Position numbers and translations under genes: made by a program. The notes below the pieces were generated by a model. The model was not told the origin of the DNA. It saw only the letters and a list, made by a program, of their open reading frames with translations, and searched no databases. From an uncultured Clostridia bacterium (GTDB taxonomy: Bacteria; Bacillota; Clostridia; Oscillospirales; Acutalibacteraceae), in assembly GCA_937892115.1 (NCBI GenBank), contig CALAUI010000025.1, positions 93,097 to 157,096 on the forward strand: 64,000 nt of DNA, read 5' to 3'. This document shows positions 17,681-26,634 of the stretch, in pieces (position 1 is the first letter of the stretch; each line of letters begins with the position of its first letter).

Positions 17681-18943
17681 TTATTTTTTGATTTTTGACC
17701 AGTATTCCTTTGCCGCCTGCTCCATTTTATTGTCGCCGTATTCATAGTATTTTCTGTCCTTGATGGCATCGGGAAGATACTGCTGCTTTACCCAGTGACC
17801 CTCAAATGAGTGGGCATACTGATAATTCTGTCCCGGATTTTCATTATCCGCGCCGTCGTAATGCTTATTCTGAAGCTGACGGGGGATAGGACCCGTCTTG
17901 CCTCTCTGAACGTCACTCATGGCAGAGTTTACAGCGTTGTATGCACTGTTTGATTTCGGAGAGGTGCATACGAGTATTACTGCGTCGGCAAGGGGAATCC
18001 TTGCTTCGGGAAGTCCCAGCATCTGTGCCGCGTCAACAGCCGCTTTTACTATGGGAATTATCTGCGGATATGCAAGCCCTACGTCTTCGCACGCGCAGAC
18101 CATGAGACGCCTGCAGGCAGACGGTAAATCGCCCGCTTCAAGAAGCCGTGCAAGGTAATGAATTGCCGCATCGGGATCGGAGCCCCTCATGGATTTCTGA
18201 TAAGCTGAAATGATATCGTAATGCTCGTCGGAATCCTTATCGTAACGCATGGGGCTTTTCTGCGTAAGTGAAACCGCATTTTCAAGTGAAACGAATCGCT
18301 TTTCACCCTGCTTTACGGAGCTTAATGCGCAAAGCTCAACGCTGTTCAGCGATTTTCTGACGTCGCCTGCGCAGGCGGTGGCGATATGCTCTATAACGCC
18401 GTCCTCTATTTCATATTCCTCGTTTCGTTCCTTCGCCATATAATCAAAGCCGCGCACGATGACCTTCTTTACGTCATCGGGAGTAACGCTTTTGAATTCA
18501 AATACGGTTGAACGGCTCAGAATAGCGGAATAAACGTAAAAATAAGGATTTTCCGTAGTTGATGCAATCAGGGTGATTCTGCCGTTTTCAATGTATTCAA
18601 GCAGAGTCTGCTGCTGCTTTTTATTGAAATACTGAATTTCGTCAAGATACAGCAGTATTCCGTTTGCGGCGGCGAGGGTGTCCAGCTGAGCCACCACGTC
18701 CTTTATATCAGCCGTGCCTGCGGTTGTGCCGTTGAGCTTGACAAGGTATCTGTCCGTCTGCTTTGCAATGATATTTGCAAGCGTTGTCTTTCCGACACCG
18801 GGAGGACCGTAAAATACCATGTTGGGCAGTTCGCCCGATTCAATTATATTTCTCAGGGGCTTTCCCTGACCTATCAGATGCTCCTGACCGGCCATATCGT
18901 CTATGGTTTTCGGCCTGAGTCTGTCGGCAAGAGGAGAGGACAT
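17681..18943 (-). CDS. rarA: Replication-associated recombination protein A (RarA/MgsA)
   Basis: AAA+ ATPase that acts at stalled replication forks. 420 aa, normal length. Seen: Walker A GPPGVGKTT at residues 46-54, Walker B LYLDEIQYF (about 99-107), sensor 1 in LIASTTENPYF, an arginine-finger region SRSTVFEF, and the C-terminal MgsA tetramerisation domain with QKSMRGSDPDAAIHYLARLLEAG and YQYAHSFEGHWV. RBS GGAAAGAAGGA. First gene of a minus-strand unit, divergent from ctsR. Confidence 0.96.
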   Translation of the reverse strand: MSSPLADRLRPKTIDDMAGQEHLIGQGKPLRNIIESGELPNMVFYGPPGVGKTTLANIIAKQTDRYLVKLNGTTAGTADIKDVVAQLDTLAAANGILLYLDEIQYFNKKQQQTLLEYIENGRITLIASTTENPYFYVYSAILSRSTVFEFKSVTPDDVKKVIVRGFDYMAKERNEEYEIEDGVIEHIATACAGDVRKSLNSVELCALSSVKQGEKRFVSLENAVSLTQKSPMRYDKDSDEHYDIISAYQKSMRGSDPDAAIHYLARLLEAGDLPSACRRLMVCACEDVGLAYPQIIPIVKAAVDAAQMLGLPEARIPLADAVILVCTSPKSNSAYNAVNSAMSDVQRGKTGPIPRQLQNKHYDGADNENPGQNYQYAHSFEGHWVKQQYLPDAIKDRKYYEYGDNKMEQAAKEYWSKIKK

Positions 18944-19021
18944 ATCTGTTCCTTCTTTCCGTTAAAACAATGTAGATGAACGGAGTGCCGCCATCCGCTT
19001 TATTATATGATTACTTACATA

Positions 19022-19050
19022 ATATTAGCACAATTTCAGCCGTTTTGCAA
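19022..19050 (-). promoter_or_regulatory. Promoter of rarA
   Basis: Minus strand TTGCAA (19045-19050), 17-base spacer ending in TGC, TAATAT (19022-19027). The TGN before the -10 box suggests an extended -10 element. Confidence 0.62.
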
Positions 19051-19131
19051 TAAATATGAAAAATTACAAAAAAGTGAGAAAAACGGAGAAAAAACGAGAA
19101 AACAAGAGAAAACCGTTATTTTTCGGCAAAG

Positions 19132-19205
19132 TCTGACCAAAACTGACCTTTGCAAATTTGACCTTTCCTGACTATAATGCAGACATAAGGTCAGAGAAAG
19201 TCAAA
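19132..19205 (+). promoter_or_regulatory. ctsR promoter with three CtsR operators
   Basis: CtsR binds tandem heptads related to GGTCAAA spaced by three bases. Three such pairs are present: TCTGACC-AAA-ACTGACC (19132-19148), TTTGACC-TTT-CCTGACT (19157-19173), both in the reverse sense, and GGTCAGA-GAA-AGTCAAA (19189-19205) in the forward sense. They cover a promoter TTGCAA (19150-19155), 17 bases, TATAAT (19173-19178), and the start of the transcript. Tight autorepression of ctsR-mcsA-mcsB is expected, released by heat or protein stress. Confidence 0.9.
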
Positions 19206-19219
19206 AAAGAGGTGAATTT

Positions 19220-19675
19220 ATGAGTATAAGCAACGATATTACCCGTATGATTATGCAGATGATGGAAAACGACGGCTCTGCCGAAATCAAACGAAACGAT
19301 TTTGCCCAGGAGCTCGGGTGTGTTCCCAGCCAGATAAACTACGTTATATCCTCAAGATTTACTCCGGAGCACGGCTATATAGTCGAGAGCCGCAGAGGCG
19401 GGGGAGGATATATAAGGATTACCCGTATTGTTACGGATAAATCCTCAGCCATAATGCACCTTATAAATTCAATCGGAAGCGAGATAGATTCTCTGACCTG
19501 CAGAAGCCACATTATGAACCTTTATAATGCGGATATGATTGACTTATCAAGTGCACGGCTTATGCTTGCGGCAACAGACGATGCCTCGTTCAGGACTATT
19601 CCTCCTTCAATGAGGGACGGATTGAGGGCATCAATACTTAAACAATGCTTACTTGTCAAAGGAAAGGATGATTGA
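19220..19675 (+). CDS. ctsR: CtsR, class III stress-gene repressor
   Basis: Dimeric transcription repressor of Clp protease and chaperone genes. 151 aa, normal length. Seen: N-terminal winged helix-turn-helix (about 1-70) with RNDFAQELGCVPSQINYVIS and the wing RRGGGGYIRI that contacts DNA; C-terminal dimer domain (about 75-151). RBS GAGGTG. Its own promoter carries three matching operators. Overlaps the start region of mcsA. Confidence 0.96.
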   Translation: MSISNDITRMIMQMMENDGSAEIKRNDFAQELGCVPSQINYVISSRFTPEHGYIVESRRGGGGYIRITRIVTDKSSAIMHLINSIGSEIDSLTCRSHIMNLYNADMIDLSSARLMLAATDDASFRTIPPSMRDGLRASILKQCLLVKGKDD

Positions 19676-19677
19676 TT

Positions 19678-20193
19678 ATGTTATGTCAGAACTGTGAAAG
19701 AAACGAAGCCACTACCCATATCAAACAGATTGTCAACGGCGATATGACAGAGAGCCATCTTTGCTCCGCCTGCGCAAATCATCTCGGCTATACCGATATG
19801 TTCTCCGGCTTTGACCTTAATATATCCGAATTTTTCAGCGGACTTCTCGGGGATATGCTTCCCACACTCATGCCCGGCACGGTAAAAAGATGTGAGAAAT
19901 GCGGATGCTCGTTTGATGATATAGTCCGTGAAGGCAAGGTCGGATGTGCCGAATGTTACAGGACCTTCTATACACGCCTTCAGCCCTCGATTCAGAGAAT
20001 CCACGGTAAAATCAAGCATACCGGAAAAATCGGTGCGGGCCGTTCCGAAGAGAAAAAGACGGAAACCAATGAAGAAAAAATAGAAAAATTAAAGGCAAAA
20101 ATGGATGAAGCGGTTAAAATCCAGGATTTTGAATCCACCGCGCAGATAAGAGACGAAATCAAGGCATTGGAAGGAGGAAGAAACGATGAATAA
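19678..20193 (+). CDS. mcsA: McsA, zinc-finger activator of McsB with UVR domain
   Basis: Partner of the arginine kinase McsB, needed for its activity and for CtsR control. 171 aa from ATG 19678, which has GGAAAGGA nine bases upstream; an alternative TTG at 19672 overlaps the ctsR stop but is too close to the RBS. Seen: four CxxC-type pairs, CQNC (residues 3-6), CSAC (about 29), CEKC (about 73) and CAEC (about 90), and a C-terminal UVR motif (about 135-168, EKLKAKMDEAVKIQDFESTAQIRDEI). The stop overlaps the mcsB start by eight bases. Confidence 0.94.
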   Translation: MLCQNCERNEATTHIKQIVNGDMTESHLCSACANHLGYTDMFSGFDLNISEFFSGLLGDMLPTLMPGTVKRCEKCGCSFDDIVREGKVGCAECYRTFYTRLQPSIQRIHGKIKHTGKIGAGRSEEKKTETNEEKIEKLKAKMDEAVKIQDFESTAQIRDEIKALEGGRNDE

Positions 20194-21196
20194 ATGGTAC
20201 GGTGAAAAGGGTGACAACGGCTCGATAGTGCTTTCCACAAGAGTCCGTCTTGCCCGTAATATTGAAGAGTATCCCTTCCCCTCACGCCTTGACGTTGAGG
20301 GAAGAAACAAGGTAAACGAGCTTGTTAAAAGCGTAATATTCGAGAATGACCCGGACAACAGCTTTTCATATATGGAAATGAAGGATTTGTCAAGAACTCA
20401 GGCGGTTTCTCTTGCCGAAAGGCATGTGATAAGCCCCGAATTTGCTTCCTGCAAAGAGGGTACGGCACTTATTCTTTCCTCCGATGAAAGCGTAAGCATT
20501 ATGCTCTGCGAGGAGGACCATATCCGTCTTCAGGTTATGAAAAGCGGACTTGCCCTTGAGGAGGCATTTGCCCGTGCGGATGCCATAGATTCCGTTCTTG
20601 ATGAAAAACTGAAATATGCCTTTGACGACAGAATCGGTTATATGACAAGCTGTCCTACAAATCTCGGCACAGCCATGAGAGCATCGGTTTATCTTCATCT
20701 TCCCGCTCTCACTGCCTGCGGTCAGATTTCGGCGCTTTCAAATACCGTATCAAGCTTAGGCATTTCCATTACCGGCGCATACGGCAGCAGACATCAGCCC
20801 CTGGGTGATATTTACCAGGTCAGCAACAGAATCACACTCGGCATTACCGAGGAAACTGCCATTGCAAATCTTAAATCCATAGTCCTCCAGCTTGTCAATC
20901 AGGAAAAGAACGCCGCCGAGCGTGAGCTTAAAAATCCCGCTATGGAGGATAAGCTTTACAGGGCAGTCGGTCTTCTTTCAAATGCAAGACTTGTAAATAT
21001 CGGAGAATTTATGGACCTTATCAGCTATGTGAGAATGGGTGCCGCCAACGGTATTCTTGATATCCCCGTGGAAAAAATCAACGAGCTGATTTATGATGTT
21101 CAGCCCGCAACCGTTTCCGTTATGAATGAGGATATAAATTCCGCTTCAGCAAGAGATTCAAAGAGAGCCGAAATGTGCAGGGAGGTTCTCAAATAA
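20186..21196 (+). CDS. mcsB: McsB, protein arginine kinase
   Basis: Phosphagen-kinase fold enzyme that phosphorylates arginine residues, marking proteins for ClpCP and inactivating CtsR. 336 aa, slightly shorter than Bacillus McsB. Seen: ATP-binding STRVRLARNI (about 16-25), EDHIRLQ (about 111), the catalytic loop region TSCPTNLGTAMRAS (about 153-166), and TEETAIANLKSI. RBS GGAAGGAGG. The usual fourth gene, clpC, is not next to it; a metallophosphoesterase follows 31 bases later. Confidence 0.95.
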   Translation: MNKWYGEKGDNGSIVLSTRVRLARNIEEYPFPSRLDVEGRNKVNELVKSVIFENDPDNSFSYMEMKDLSRTQAVSLAERHVISPEFASCKEGTALILSSDESVSIMLCEEDHIRLQVMKSGLALEEAFARADAIDSVLDEKLKYAFDDRIGYMTSCPTNLGTAMRASVYLHLPALTACGQISALSNTVSSLGISITGAYGSRHQPLGDIYQVSNRITLGITEETAIANLKSIVLQLVNQEKNAAERELKNPAMEDKLYRAVGLLSNARLVNIGEFMDLISYVRMGAANGILDIPVEKINELIYDVQPATVSVMNEDINSASARDSKRAEMCREVLK

Positions 21197-21227
21197 AATA
21201 AAACCTGCCGTGAAGTGAGGTTACAGT

Positions 21228-22316
21228 ATGGATTCAATTACTCTGTTTCTTATATTGGCAGTCGCTGCCGAAGCAATTATCACCGCAATCCAGCTCGTTT
21301 TTACAAGGAAAGAAATGAAAAACGGTGTCCGTATAGGTCTTGCCGCAGGTAAGCTTCTGCTTGCAATCGTGTTCGGACTGCTTGTGCTTGCGGGACCGAC
21401 GGCATTGAGACCCGTTCAGCTTGAAATGACAGTGCTTTATGCGGTTATGCTTCCGGAAGCGGTCATTCAGCTTGTGTTTGCAGTCGTAACGGCTGTTTCA
21501 AAGAAAAAAACGCCATTCGGTCTTGTAAAGGCGGTATGTTTCGTCGGTGTTATCATATTCGTTGTAACGGGTATGGTAAACAGCCAGAAAATCAAGCCCG
21601 ATTATCATACGTATTCGTCCGATAAAATCAAACAGCAGCATACCTTTGTCTACCTTGCGGACCTTCATTACGGCGGAGCTCAGAGAGAAAAGTACGTAAA
21701 GAATGCCATTGCGGAAATCAAAAAGCTTGATCCGGATTTTATCCTTCTCGGCGGTGATATCACAGATGATTTCACTACGAAGGAGCAGGTCGGGGATTTA
21801 TACGGATTTATTACCGAAGGTTATGATAAGCCCGTATATTTCACCTACGGCAATCACGACAGACCTCTCAGCACAAAGAATTACGATGACAAGTACCTGA
21901 AAAAGGTGCTTGATGAAAACGGAATAATAATCCTTAACGATAAATATGTCTGTATATCCCGTGACCTTGAGATTCTCGGCAGAGAGGATATGAGTGAAAA
22001 GGATAAGCGTCTTGATGCGGATAAACTGAAGAATGCCGTTCCCGACCATTATCTTGTGGTTGCAGACCATCAGCCGGGCGGCATAGGCGAAAATCTTCCG
22101 CTTAAGCCCGACCTTCAGCTTTCGGGACACACCCATGCAGGTCAGCTTTTCCCGCTTCGGGTATTCTACGACCTGTTCATTTCAAAATCCTGCGGCGAAA
22201 AACAGTATGACGATACGGTTCTCTATGTTTCGCCCGGATTTTCCTGCTGGCGTTTTCCTTTCAGAACGGAGGCAAATTGCCGCTATGAGGTTATTACCCT
22301 GACACCTGCACAGTAA
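21228..22316 (+). CDS. Membrane-anchored metallophosphoesterase (YkuE/YaeI-like)
   Basis: 362 aa with about four N-terminal membrane helices (residues 1-125) and an exposed C-terminal calcineurin-like phosphoesterase domain. Motifs are canonical: LADLHYG (about 145), GGDITDD (about 178), YGNHDRP (about 208), ADHQPGG (about 282) and GHTHAGQLFP (about 302). Relatives act on membrane or lipid phosphates; the substrate here is unknown. RBS GAGGTTACAG. It follows mcsB by 31 bases and may be co-transcribed from the CtsR-controlled promoter. A strong terminator follows. Confidence 0.83.
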   Translation: MDSITLFLILAVAAEAIITAIQLVFTRKEMKNGVRIGLAAGKLLLAIVFGLLVLAGPTALRPVQLEMTVLYAVMLPEAVIQLVFAVVTAVSKKKTPFGLVKAVCFVGVIIFVVTGMVNSQKIKPDYHTYSSDKIKQQHTFVYLADLHYGGAQREKYVKNAIAEIKKLDPDFILLGGDITDDFTTKEQVGDLYGFITEGYDKPVYFTYGNHDRPLSTKNYDDKYLKKVLDENGIIILNDKYVCISRDLEILGREDMSEKDKRLDADKLKNAVPDHYLVVADHQPGGIGENLPLKPDLQLSGHTHAGQLFPLRVFYDLFISKSCGEKQYDDTVLYVSPGFSCWRFPFRTEANCRYEVITLTPAQ

Positions 22317-22330
22317 AAAGACAATATTCA

Positions 22331-22366
22331 GGGCGGAGATTCGTTTGAATCTCCGCCCTGCTTTTT
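22331..22366 (+). terminator. Terminator after the membrane metallophosphoesterase
   Basis: Perfect 11-bp GC-rich stem (22331-22341 and 22348-22358), six-base loop, then TGCTTTTT. Confidence 0.92.
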
Positions 22367-22467
22367 ATTCATCTTCATATAATCATAACTGCCGGTATCG
22401 GCAAATTACATATAAATGACTCCGTAAAAAATATATCTTTTTCCTTTACTGTATTAACGATACATTT

Positions 22468-23397
22468 TTATTTGTTTCTTCCGTAAACCCTTACGTAGTC
22501 AACGACAAAATCAGCGGGGAAGGCGCTTTCGGGATTGTCAAGCACCTCGGGATGCTCCTGACCGTCAAGCTTCACCTGACAGGTGAGCAGCATAAATGCG
22601 GGATCGGTCGTTGCACCGTTGGTTGATCTGCCCGTTTCCCTGCCGTCAATGTAAAAGACGAATTCGTTTTCTTCCCATAAAACGCCGTAGGTGACGTATT
22701 CGTTGTAGATATCTTTGTCTACACGGTATTTTCCTACGATTTCACTCTGAAATCTGCCTTCCTCGGGCAGCCATTTGTGTAAGGTATGTAACGTGCTGTT
22801 CGCAAAATCCTTGCCGTAATTGAATGATTCCATGACGTCAATTTCCGTGTATCCGGTATCGGGACCATTCAGGCGGTCCTTCTGACCCTTTGTCATCATC
22901 CAGAATGCGGACCACATACCCTTTGCGGCAGGGGCCTTGCATCTGCATTCGTAGTAACATCCGGGCTTGAAATTACTGTAATCATCGGTGTTTTCAATTC
23001 CGTATGTATACCAGCCGGGACCCTTGCTTCCGTCTTCAAGATACTTTGTGGAAATAATCATGTTGTTTCCGTCAAAGGACATCATGCTTTCGTCAAAGAT
23101 TTCGCCTGTACCCAGCATGGGGCAGGTCTGCCACACGTCCTTATCAAGACTGTCGCCGTTGAATTCGTCGCAGAAAACGATTGAGTAGTTGCTTAAATCT
23201 ATTTCATCGCCGATAATCGGACCGGGATTGTCATAGATTATGACTCCGAGAAGCTGAAAAACCGCAAGTATTGATGCAAAAAAGCCCTTGATTTTTCCCG
23301 TAAAAAACAGAAGGGGCAGCTTTTTGAGTACGAGGGGAATTGCTTTAAGTGCCGTCATCTGACGTACCGCAAGCTTTGCAAGCAGAGATTTGAACAT
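22468..23397 (-). CDS. Glycoside hydrolase family 16, membrane-anchored
   Basis: Endo-beta-glucanase-type enzyme, 309 aa. Seen: N-terminal basic/hydrophobic region with a membrane segment (about residues 38-55) and no clear cleavage site, then a GH16 jelly-roll with the catalytic signature E-I-D-V-M-E at residues 185-190 (nucleophile Glu185, acid/base Glu190), preceded by WSAFWMM and followed by a WEENEFVFYIDG strand. The substrate could be a laminarin, lichenan or a galactan; the motif alone does not decide. Last gene of the minus-strand unit that starts with the phosphoglucomutase. RBS AAAGGAG. Confidence 0.87.
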   Translation of the reverse strand: MFKSLLAKLAVRQMTALKAIPLVLKKLPLLFFTGKIKGFFASILAVFQLLGVIIYDNPGPIIGDEIDLSNYSIVFCDEFNGDSLDKDVWQTCPMLGTGEIFDESMMSFDGNNMIISTKYLEDGSKGPGWYTYGIENTDDYSNFKPGCYYECRCKAPAAKGMWSAFWMMTKGQKDRLNGPDTGYTEIDVMESFNYGKDFANSTLHTLHKWLPEEGRFQSEIVGKYRVDKDIYNEYVTYGVLWEENEFVFYIDGRETGRSTNGATTDPAFMLLTCQVKLDGQEHPEVLDNPESAFPADFVVDYVRVYGRNK

Positions 23398-23418
23398 ATA
23401 TTGTCTCCTTTATATCGT

Positions 23419-24573
23419 TTATCTGACTGAGGGCGTGACGTCGTGTATAACTTCATCAATTACGGCACCGGTGTCGTCTTTTGAAACGAAAGTGATTTTA
23501 CCGTCTGAGAAGGTCATCATCGTGGCAATGAAGCCGTTATCGGTCTTGCCGCCGGTCACGTGCTGTGAAAACGATGTTCTGCCTTCCATGAAATGAAGAT
23601 CAAGACGGTGCAGATGACCGAATATTGCGTCGTCGATTCCCAGATTCTCAAGGGCGGGAGTCCAGTCGTTGCCTTGTTCATCCCAAATAGCCGTGCTGTG
23701 GGTTATGCACAGACGGTATTTTGTTGTTTCATTTGTGTCGGGTGTGAGATTTTTCAGCCACTGAGTTTCCGTATTTATATATGAGCTGAAGTCAACAAGT
23801 CCGCTGTATTCCGGGTGGTCGTCGGCCTTATCCTCTCCGCAGTCAAGAACGACCGACCAGATGGGCCCGTAGTTGAACGTAAAGTAGAGATTGCCGCTTG
23901 AGGTTTTGAAATAGGTCATGAATTCGCTTGCGTATGCTCCTCTGGGCTCGTGATTTCCCCTTGCATAGACGACGGGAATCTCTCCGTTTGAAAACTTTCT
24001 TGATATATCAAGTATCTGAAGGAACTGCTCCTTTGTCATCATGGTATCGGCAATATCACCGTTGAGAATGATTATATCCGGCTTTTCTTCAAATGATGAG
24101 GCCGCTTTGTATGCGGCTTCCGGCTTCCCGTGAACGTCGGAAATGACAAGGGCGTTTATTGATTCCTGATTGTTGAATCCCTTGAAATTTATGGAATCCG
24201 AGGTGATTGTCTTTCCTTTTATCGCTTCGTATGCGCCTTTATAAGCGACAAACTGGGAGGATACGGTATAGGTGTTGTTATCAAGATGCTTCTTGGGTAC
24301 ACGAACGGAATGAACCGTGTCGTTGCTTCTGACGTTGCCGCCCGTATGGTCGGTTACGGTGTATTCCGTTCCGTTATAGGTGTACATGACCTTTCCCGAG
24401 CTGCACTTGGTGGTAGTCCACATTACGGTGTACATATCGTCGCCGGATTCAAAAACTACCGGCTGAGTATCAAATCTGAAAACAAGAGTGCCTATAGGCA
24501 TTCCGAATACTGCCTGAAGTACCTGAAAAGCGATAATCAGACCGCTTAAAATTGTCCTGAAAAATTCCGTCAT
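23419..24573 (-). CDS. Exported metallophosphoesterase with N-terminal beta domain
   Basis: 384 aa from ATG 24573, which has GGAGG seven bases before it; the frame extends ten codons further but without an RBS. Seen: hydrophobic N-terminus (about 4-25) as signal or anchor, a fibronectin-like purple-acid-phosphatase N-domain (about 30-135, with MYTVMWTTTKCSSGKVMY), then a calcineurin-like domain with ISDVHGK (about 148), LNGDIADT (about 173), ARGNHEPRG (about 206), THSTAIW and FGHLHRLD (about 335). Likely an extracellular phosphatase; substrate unknown. 21 bases separate it from the GH16 gene. Confidence 0.83.
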   Translation of the reverse strand: MTEFFRTILSGLIIAFQVLQAVFGMPIGTLVFRFDTQPVVFESGDDMYTVMWTTTKCSSGKVMYTYNGTEYTVTDHTGGNVRSNDTVHSVRVPKKHLDNNTYTVSSQFVAYKGAYEAIKGKTITSDSINFKGFNNQESINALVISDVHGKPEAAYKAASSFEEKPDIIILNGDIADTMMTKEQFLQILDISRKFSNGEIPVVYARGNHEPRGAYASEFMTYFKTSSGNLYFTFNYGPIWSVVLDCGEDKADDHPEYSGLVDFSSYINTETQWLKNLTPDTNETTKYRLCITHSTAIWDEQGNDWTPALENLGIDDAIFGHLHRLDLHFMEGRTSFSQHVTGGKTDNGFIATMMTFSDGKITFVSKDDTGAVIDEVIHDVTPSVR

Positions 24574-24637
24574 GCAATTACCTCCGTAAGTAATCTGAAA
24601 CACAAAGAGCAGGGAATAATTACCCCTGCCCGAAATG

Positions 24638-24883
24638 TCATTGTTTTTTCTTTTTTGTAACGATACAAACGATTGCTGCTACGAGTGCCACAGCGCCGGC
24701 GGCAATGAAGACGATATATTTACCGTCGTCACTGCCTGTGCTTACTGCAGTCTCAACGAGCTCTGCAGCGTCTGCGGAATTGCCGCCCAGAAGAGTGGAT
24801 AAACCGATGATTGCAACACCGATTACCATGATTGCCACCATAACAAGGGCGATTATTCTGACCATTGTGTTTCTCTTTTTCAT
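24638..24883 (-). CDS. Small two-helix membrane protein
   Basis: Unrecognised 81-aa protein. It has two strong hydrophobic stretches (about residues 8-31 and 56-75), an external loop rich in Ala, Glu and Ser between them, and a basic KKKKQ tail. The first segment may be a signal peptide, in which case the product is a single-pass small surface protein with the tail in the cytoplasm. RBS GAGGTAAAGCA. It lies between the phosphoglucomutase (9 bases) and the metallophosphoesterase (64 bases). Confidence 0.72.
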   Translation of the reverse strand: MKKRNTMVRIIALVMVAIMVIGVAIIGLSTLLGGNSADAAELVETAVSTGSDDGKYIVFIAAGAVALVAAIVCIVTKKKKQ

Positions 24884-24892
24884 TGCTTTACC

Positions 24893-26614
24893 TCAATTCA
24901 GTCCGAGAATTTTTTTCATATCGTTACCGATGGCATCTGCCTTTGCTTCCGCCTCGGCGTAATCCTTGCCTATACCGGTAAGGTAAACCTTGATTTTCGG
25001 CTCCGTTCCCGAAGGCCTCATGATAAGGAAGTTGCCGTTTTCAAGACCGTATGCCAGTATGTTTGACTTGGGAAGAGTTGTTTCGCTCTTTTCGCCCGTA
25101 ACGGTGTTGACGACTTCCTTCGTATTGTAGTTGTATGTTTCAATGACCTTCATTCCGCCCAACTCTCTGGGAGGATTAACTGCGGTGGAGGACATGATTT
25201 CCTGCATCTTTACCATACCGTCTGCTCCTTCAAATACGAAGCTGAGCAGTTTATTGCAGTAGAATCCGAATTCCTCATACAGCTCATAGAGTACGTCAAC
25301 GAGTGTTTTGCCGATTGACTTATAGTAAGCGGTCATTTCGCATATCATCAGCGAGGCGGCAACCGCGTCCTTGTCTCTTGCGTGAGTACCGATGAGATAG
25401 CCGTAGCTTTCCTCAAAGCCGAGTATGAAATCGTCGCTTCTGCCCTGAGCATCAAGCTGACAGCAGATTTCACCGATGTATTTGAAGCCCGTAAGCACGT
25501 CAATGAGCTTTGCGTTGTATTTCTCACAGATTTTATCAACCAGTTTTGTGGAAACAAATGATTTGATTACGATGGGCTCTTCGGGAAGAGTACCGAGAGC
25601 GGCCCTCTGTGAAAGTATATAGTTTACAAGCAGTGCGCCTATATCGTGACCGCTGAGCAGCTTGTATTCACCGTTTGAGAGAACGGCTGTACCTACTCTG
25701 TCGCAGTCGGGGTCTGTTGCGAGCATAAGGTCATACTTTGTCTTCTCGGCCATTTTCAGACCGACCTCAAAGACCTGTCTGATTTCGGGGTTGGGATAAG
25801 GGCAGGTGGGGAAGGTGCCGTCGGGCAGTTCCTGCTCTGTTACTATATCAATGCTTTTGTATCCCGCTCTGTCAAGCACGGTCCTTACGGGAATATTGCC
25901 CGTTCCGTTAAGAGGGGAATAGAGAATTTTAACGTCGCTGTTCTTTACGATTTCGGGATGAATGGGTCTTTCAAGACAAAGAGTGTAAAATTCCTCAATT
26001 ATATCGTTTCCGATATATTCTATTCTGCCGTCACTGACCGCAAGGTCAAAATCCGTAGTCTTGACACCCGTGAATATATCTGTCTGCTGAATGAATTTAT
26101 ATGTTTCGGCTGCTGCCTCCTCGGTCATCTGATAACCTCTGGGGTCATAGCATTTGTAGCCGTTGTATTTAGAGGGATTATGAGAAGCGGTGATTACTAT
26201 ACCGCTCTGACATTTAAGACGCATTACCGCATAGGAAACAAAGGGAGTGGGCTCAAGCTGAGCGTAAAGATAGACCTTGATTCCGTTTGCCGCAAGTATG
26301 GCGGCACTCTGCTTTGCGAATAGGTCGGATTTGATTCTTGAATCGTAACCGATTGCTACCGATGATGACTCGTATTTGCTGTTGAGATAGTCGGCGAGTC
26401 CCTGAGTTGCCTGACCTACCGTATATACGTTCATTCTGTTTGTGCCTGCACCCAGAACACCTCTGAGACCTGCTGTACCGAATTCAAGATTACGGTAAAA
26501 TCTGTCAAGGATTTCGTCATCGTTTCCCGCGATTGATTCAAGCTCCTTGTGTGTTTCGGCATCGTTTGCCGTGCCTTCAAGCCAGAGCTTATACAGTTTA
26601 TTTACGTCATTCAT
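24893..26614 (-). CDS. Alpha-phosphoglucomutase / phosphomannomutase
   Basis: Interconverts glucose-1-phosphate and glucose-6-phosphate, feeding UDP-glucose and glycogen or wall glycan synthesis. 573 aa, as in PgcA-type enzymes of Firmicutes. Seen: the active serine loop TASHNPSKYNGYK near residue 140, metal loop DPDCDRVG (about 298), sugar-binding GFEESYGY (about 405), and the C-terminal phosphate-binding RPSGTEPKIKVY (about 545). First gene of a four-gene minus-strand unit with a promoter at 26648. Confidence 0.92.
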   Translation of the reverse strand: MNDVNKLYKLWLEGTANDAETHKELESIAGNDDEILDRFYRNLEFGTAGLRGVLGAGTNRMNVYTVGQATQGLADYLNSKYESSSVAIGYDSRIKSDLFAKQSAAILAANGIKVYLYAQLEPTPFVSYAVMRLKCQSGIVITASHNPSKYNGYKCYDPRGYQMTEEAAAETYKFIQQTDIFTGVKTTDFDLAVSDGRIEYIGNDIIEEFYTLCLERPIHPEIVKNSDVKILYSPLNGTGNIPVRTVLDRAGYKSIDIVTEQELPDGTFPTCPYPNPEIRQVFEVGLKMAEKTKYDLMLATDPDCDRVGTAVLSNGEYKLLSGHDIGALLVNYILSQRAALGTLPEEPIVIKSFVSTKLVDKICEKYNAKLIDVLTGFKYIGEICCQLDAQGRSDDFILGFEESYGYLIGTHARDKDAVAASLMICEMTAYYKSIGKTLVDVLYELYEEFGFYCNKLLSFVFEGADGMVKMQEIMSSTAVNPPRELGGMKVIETYNYNTKEVVNTVTGEKSETTLPKSNILAYGLENGNFLIMRPSGTEPKIKVYLTGIGKDYAEAEAKADAIGNDMKKILGLN

Positions 26615-26634
26615 TCTCTCATCCTCCGAAACAA

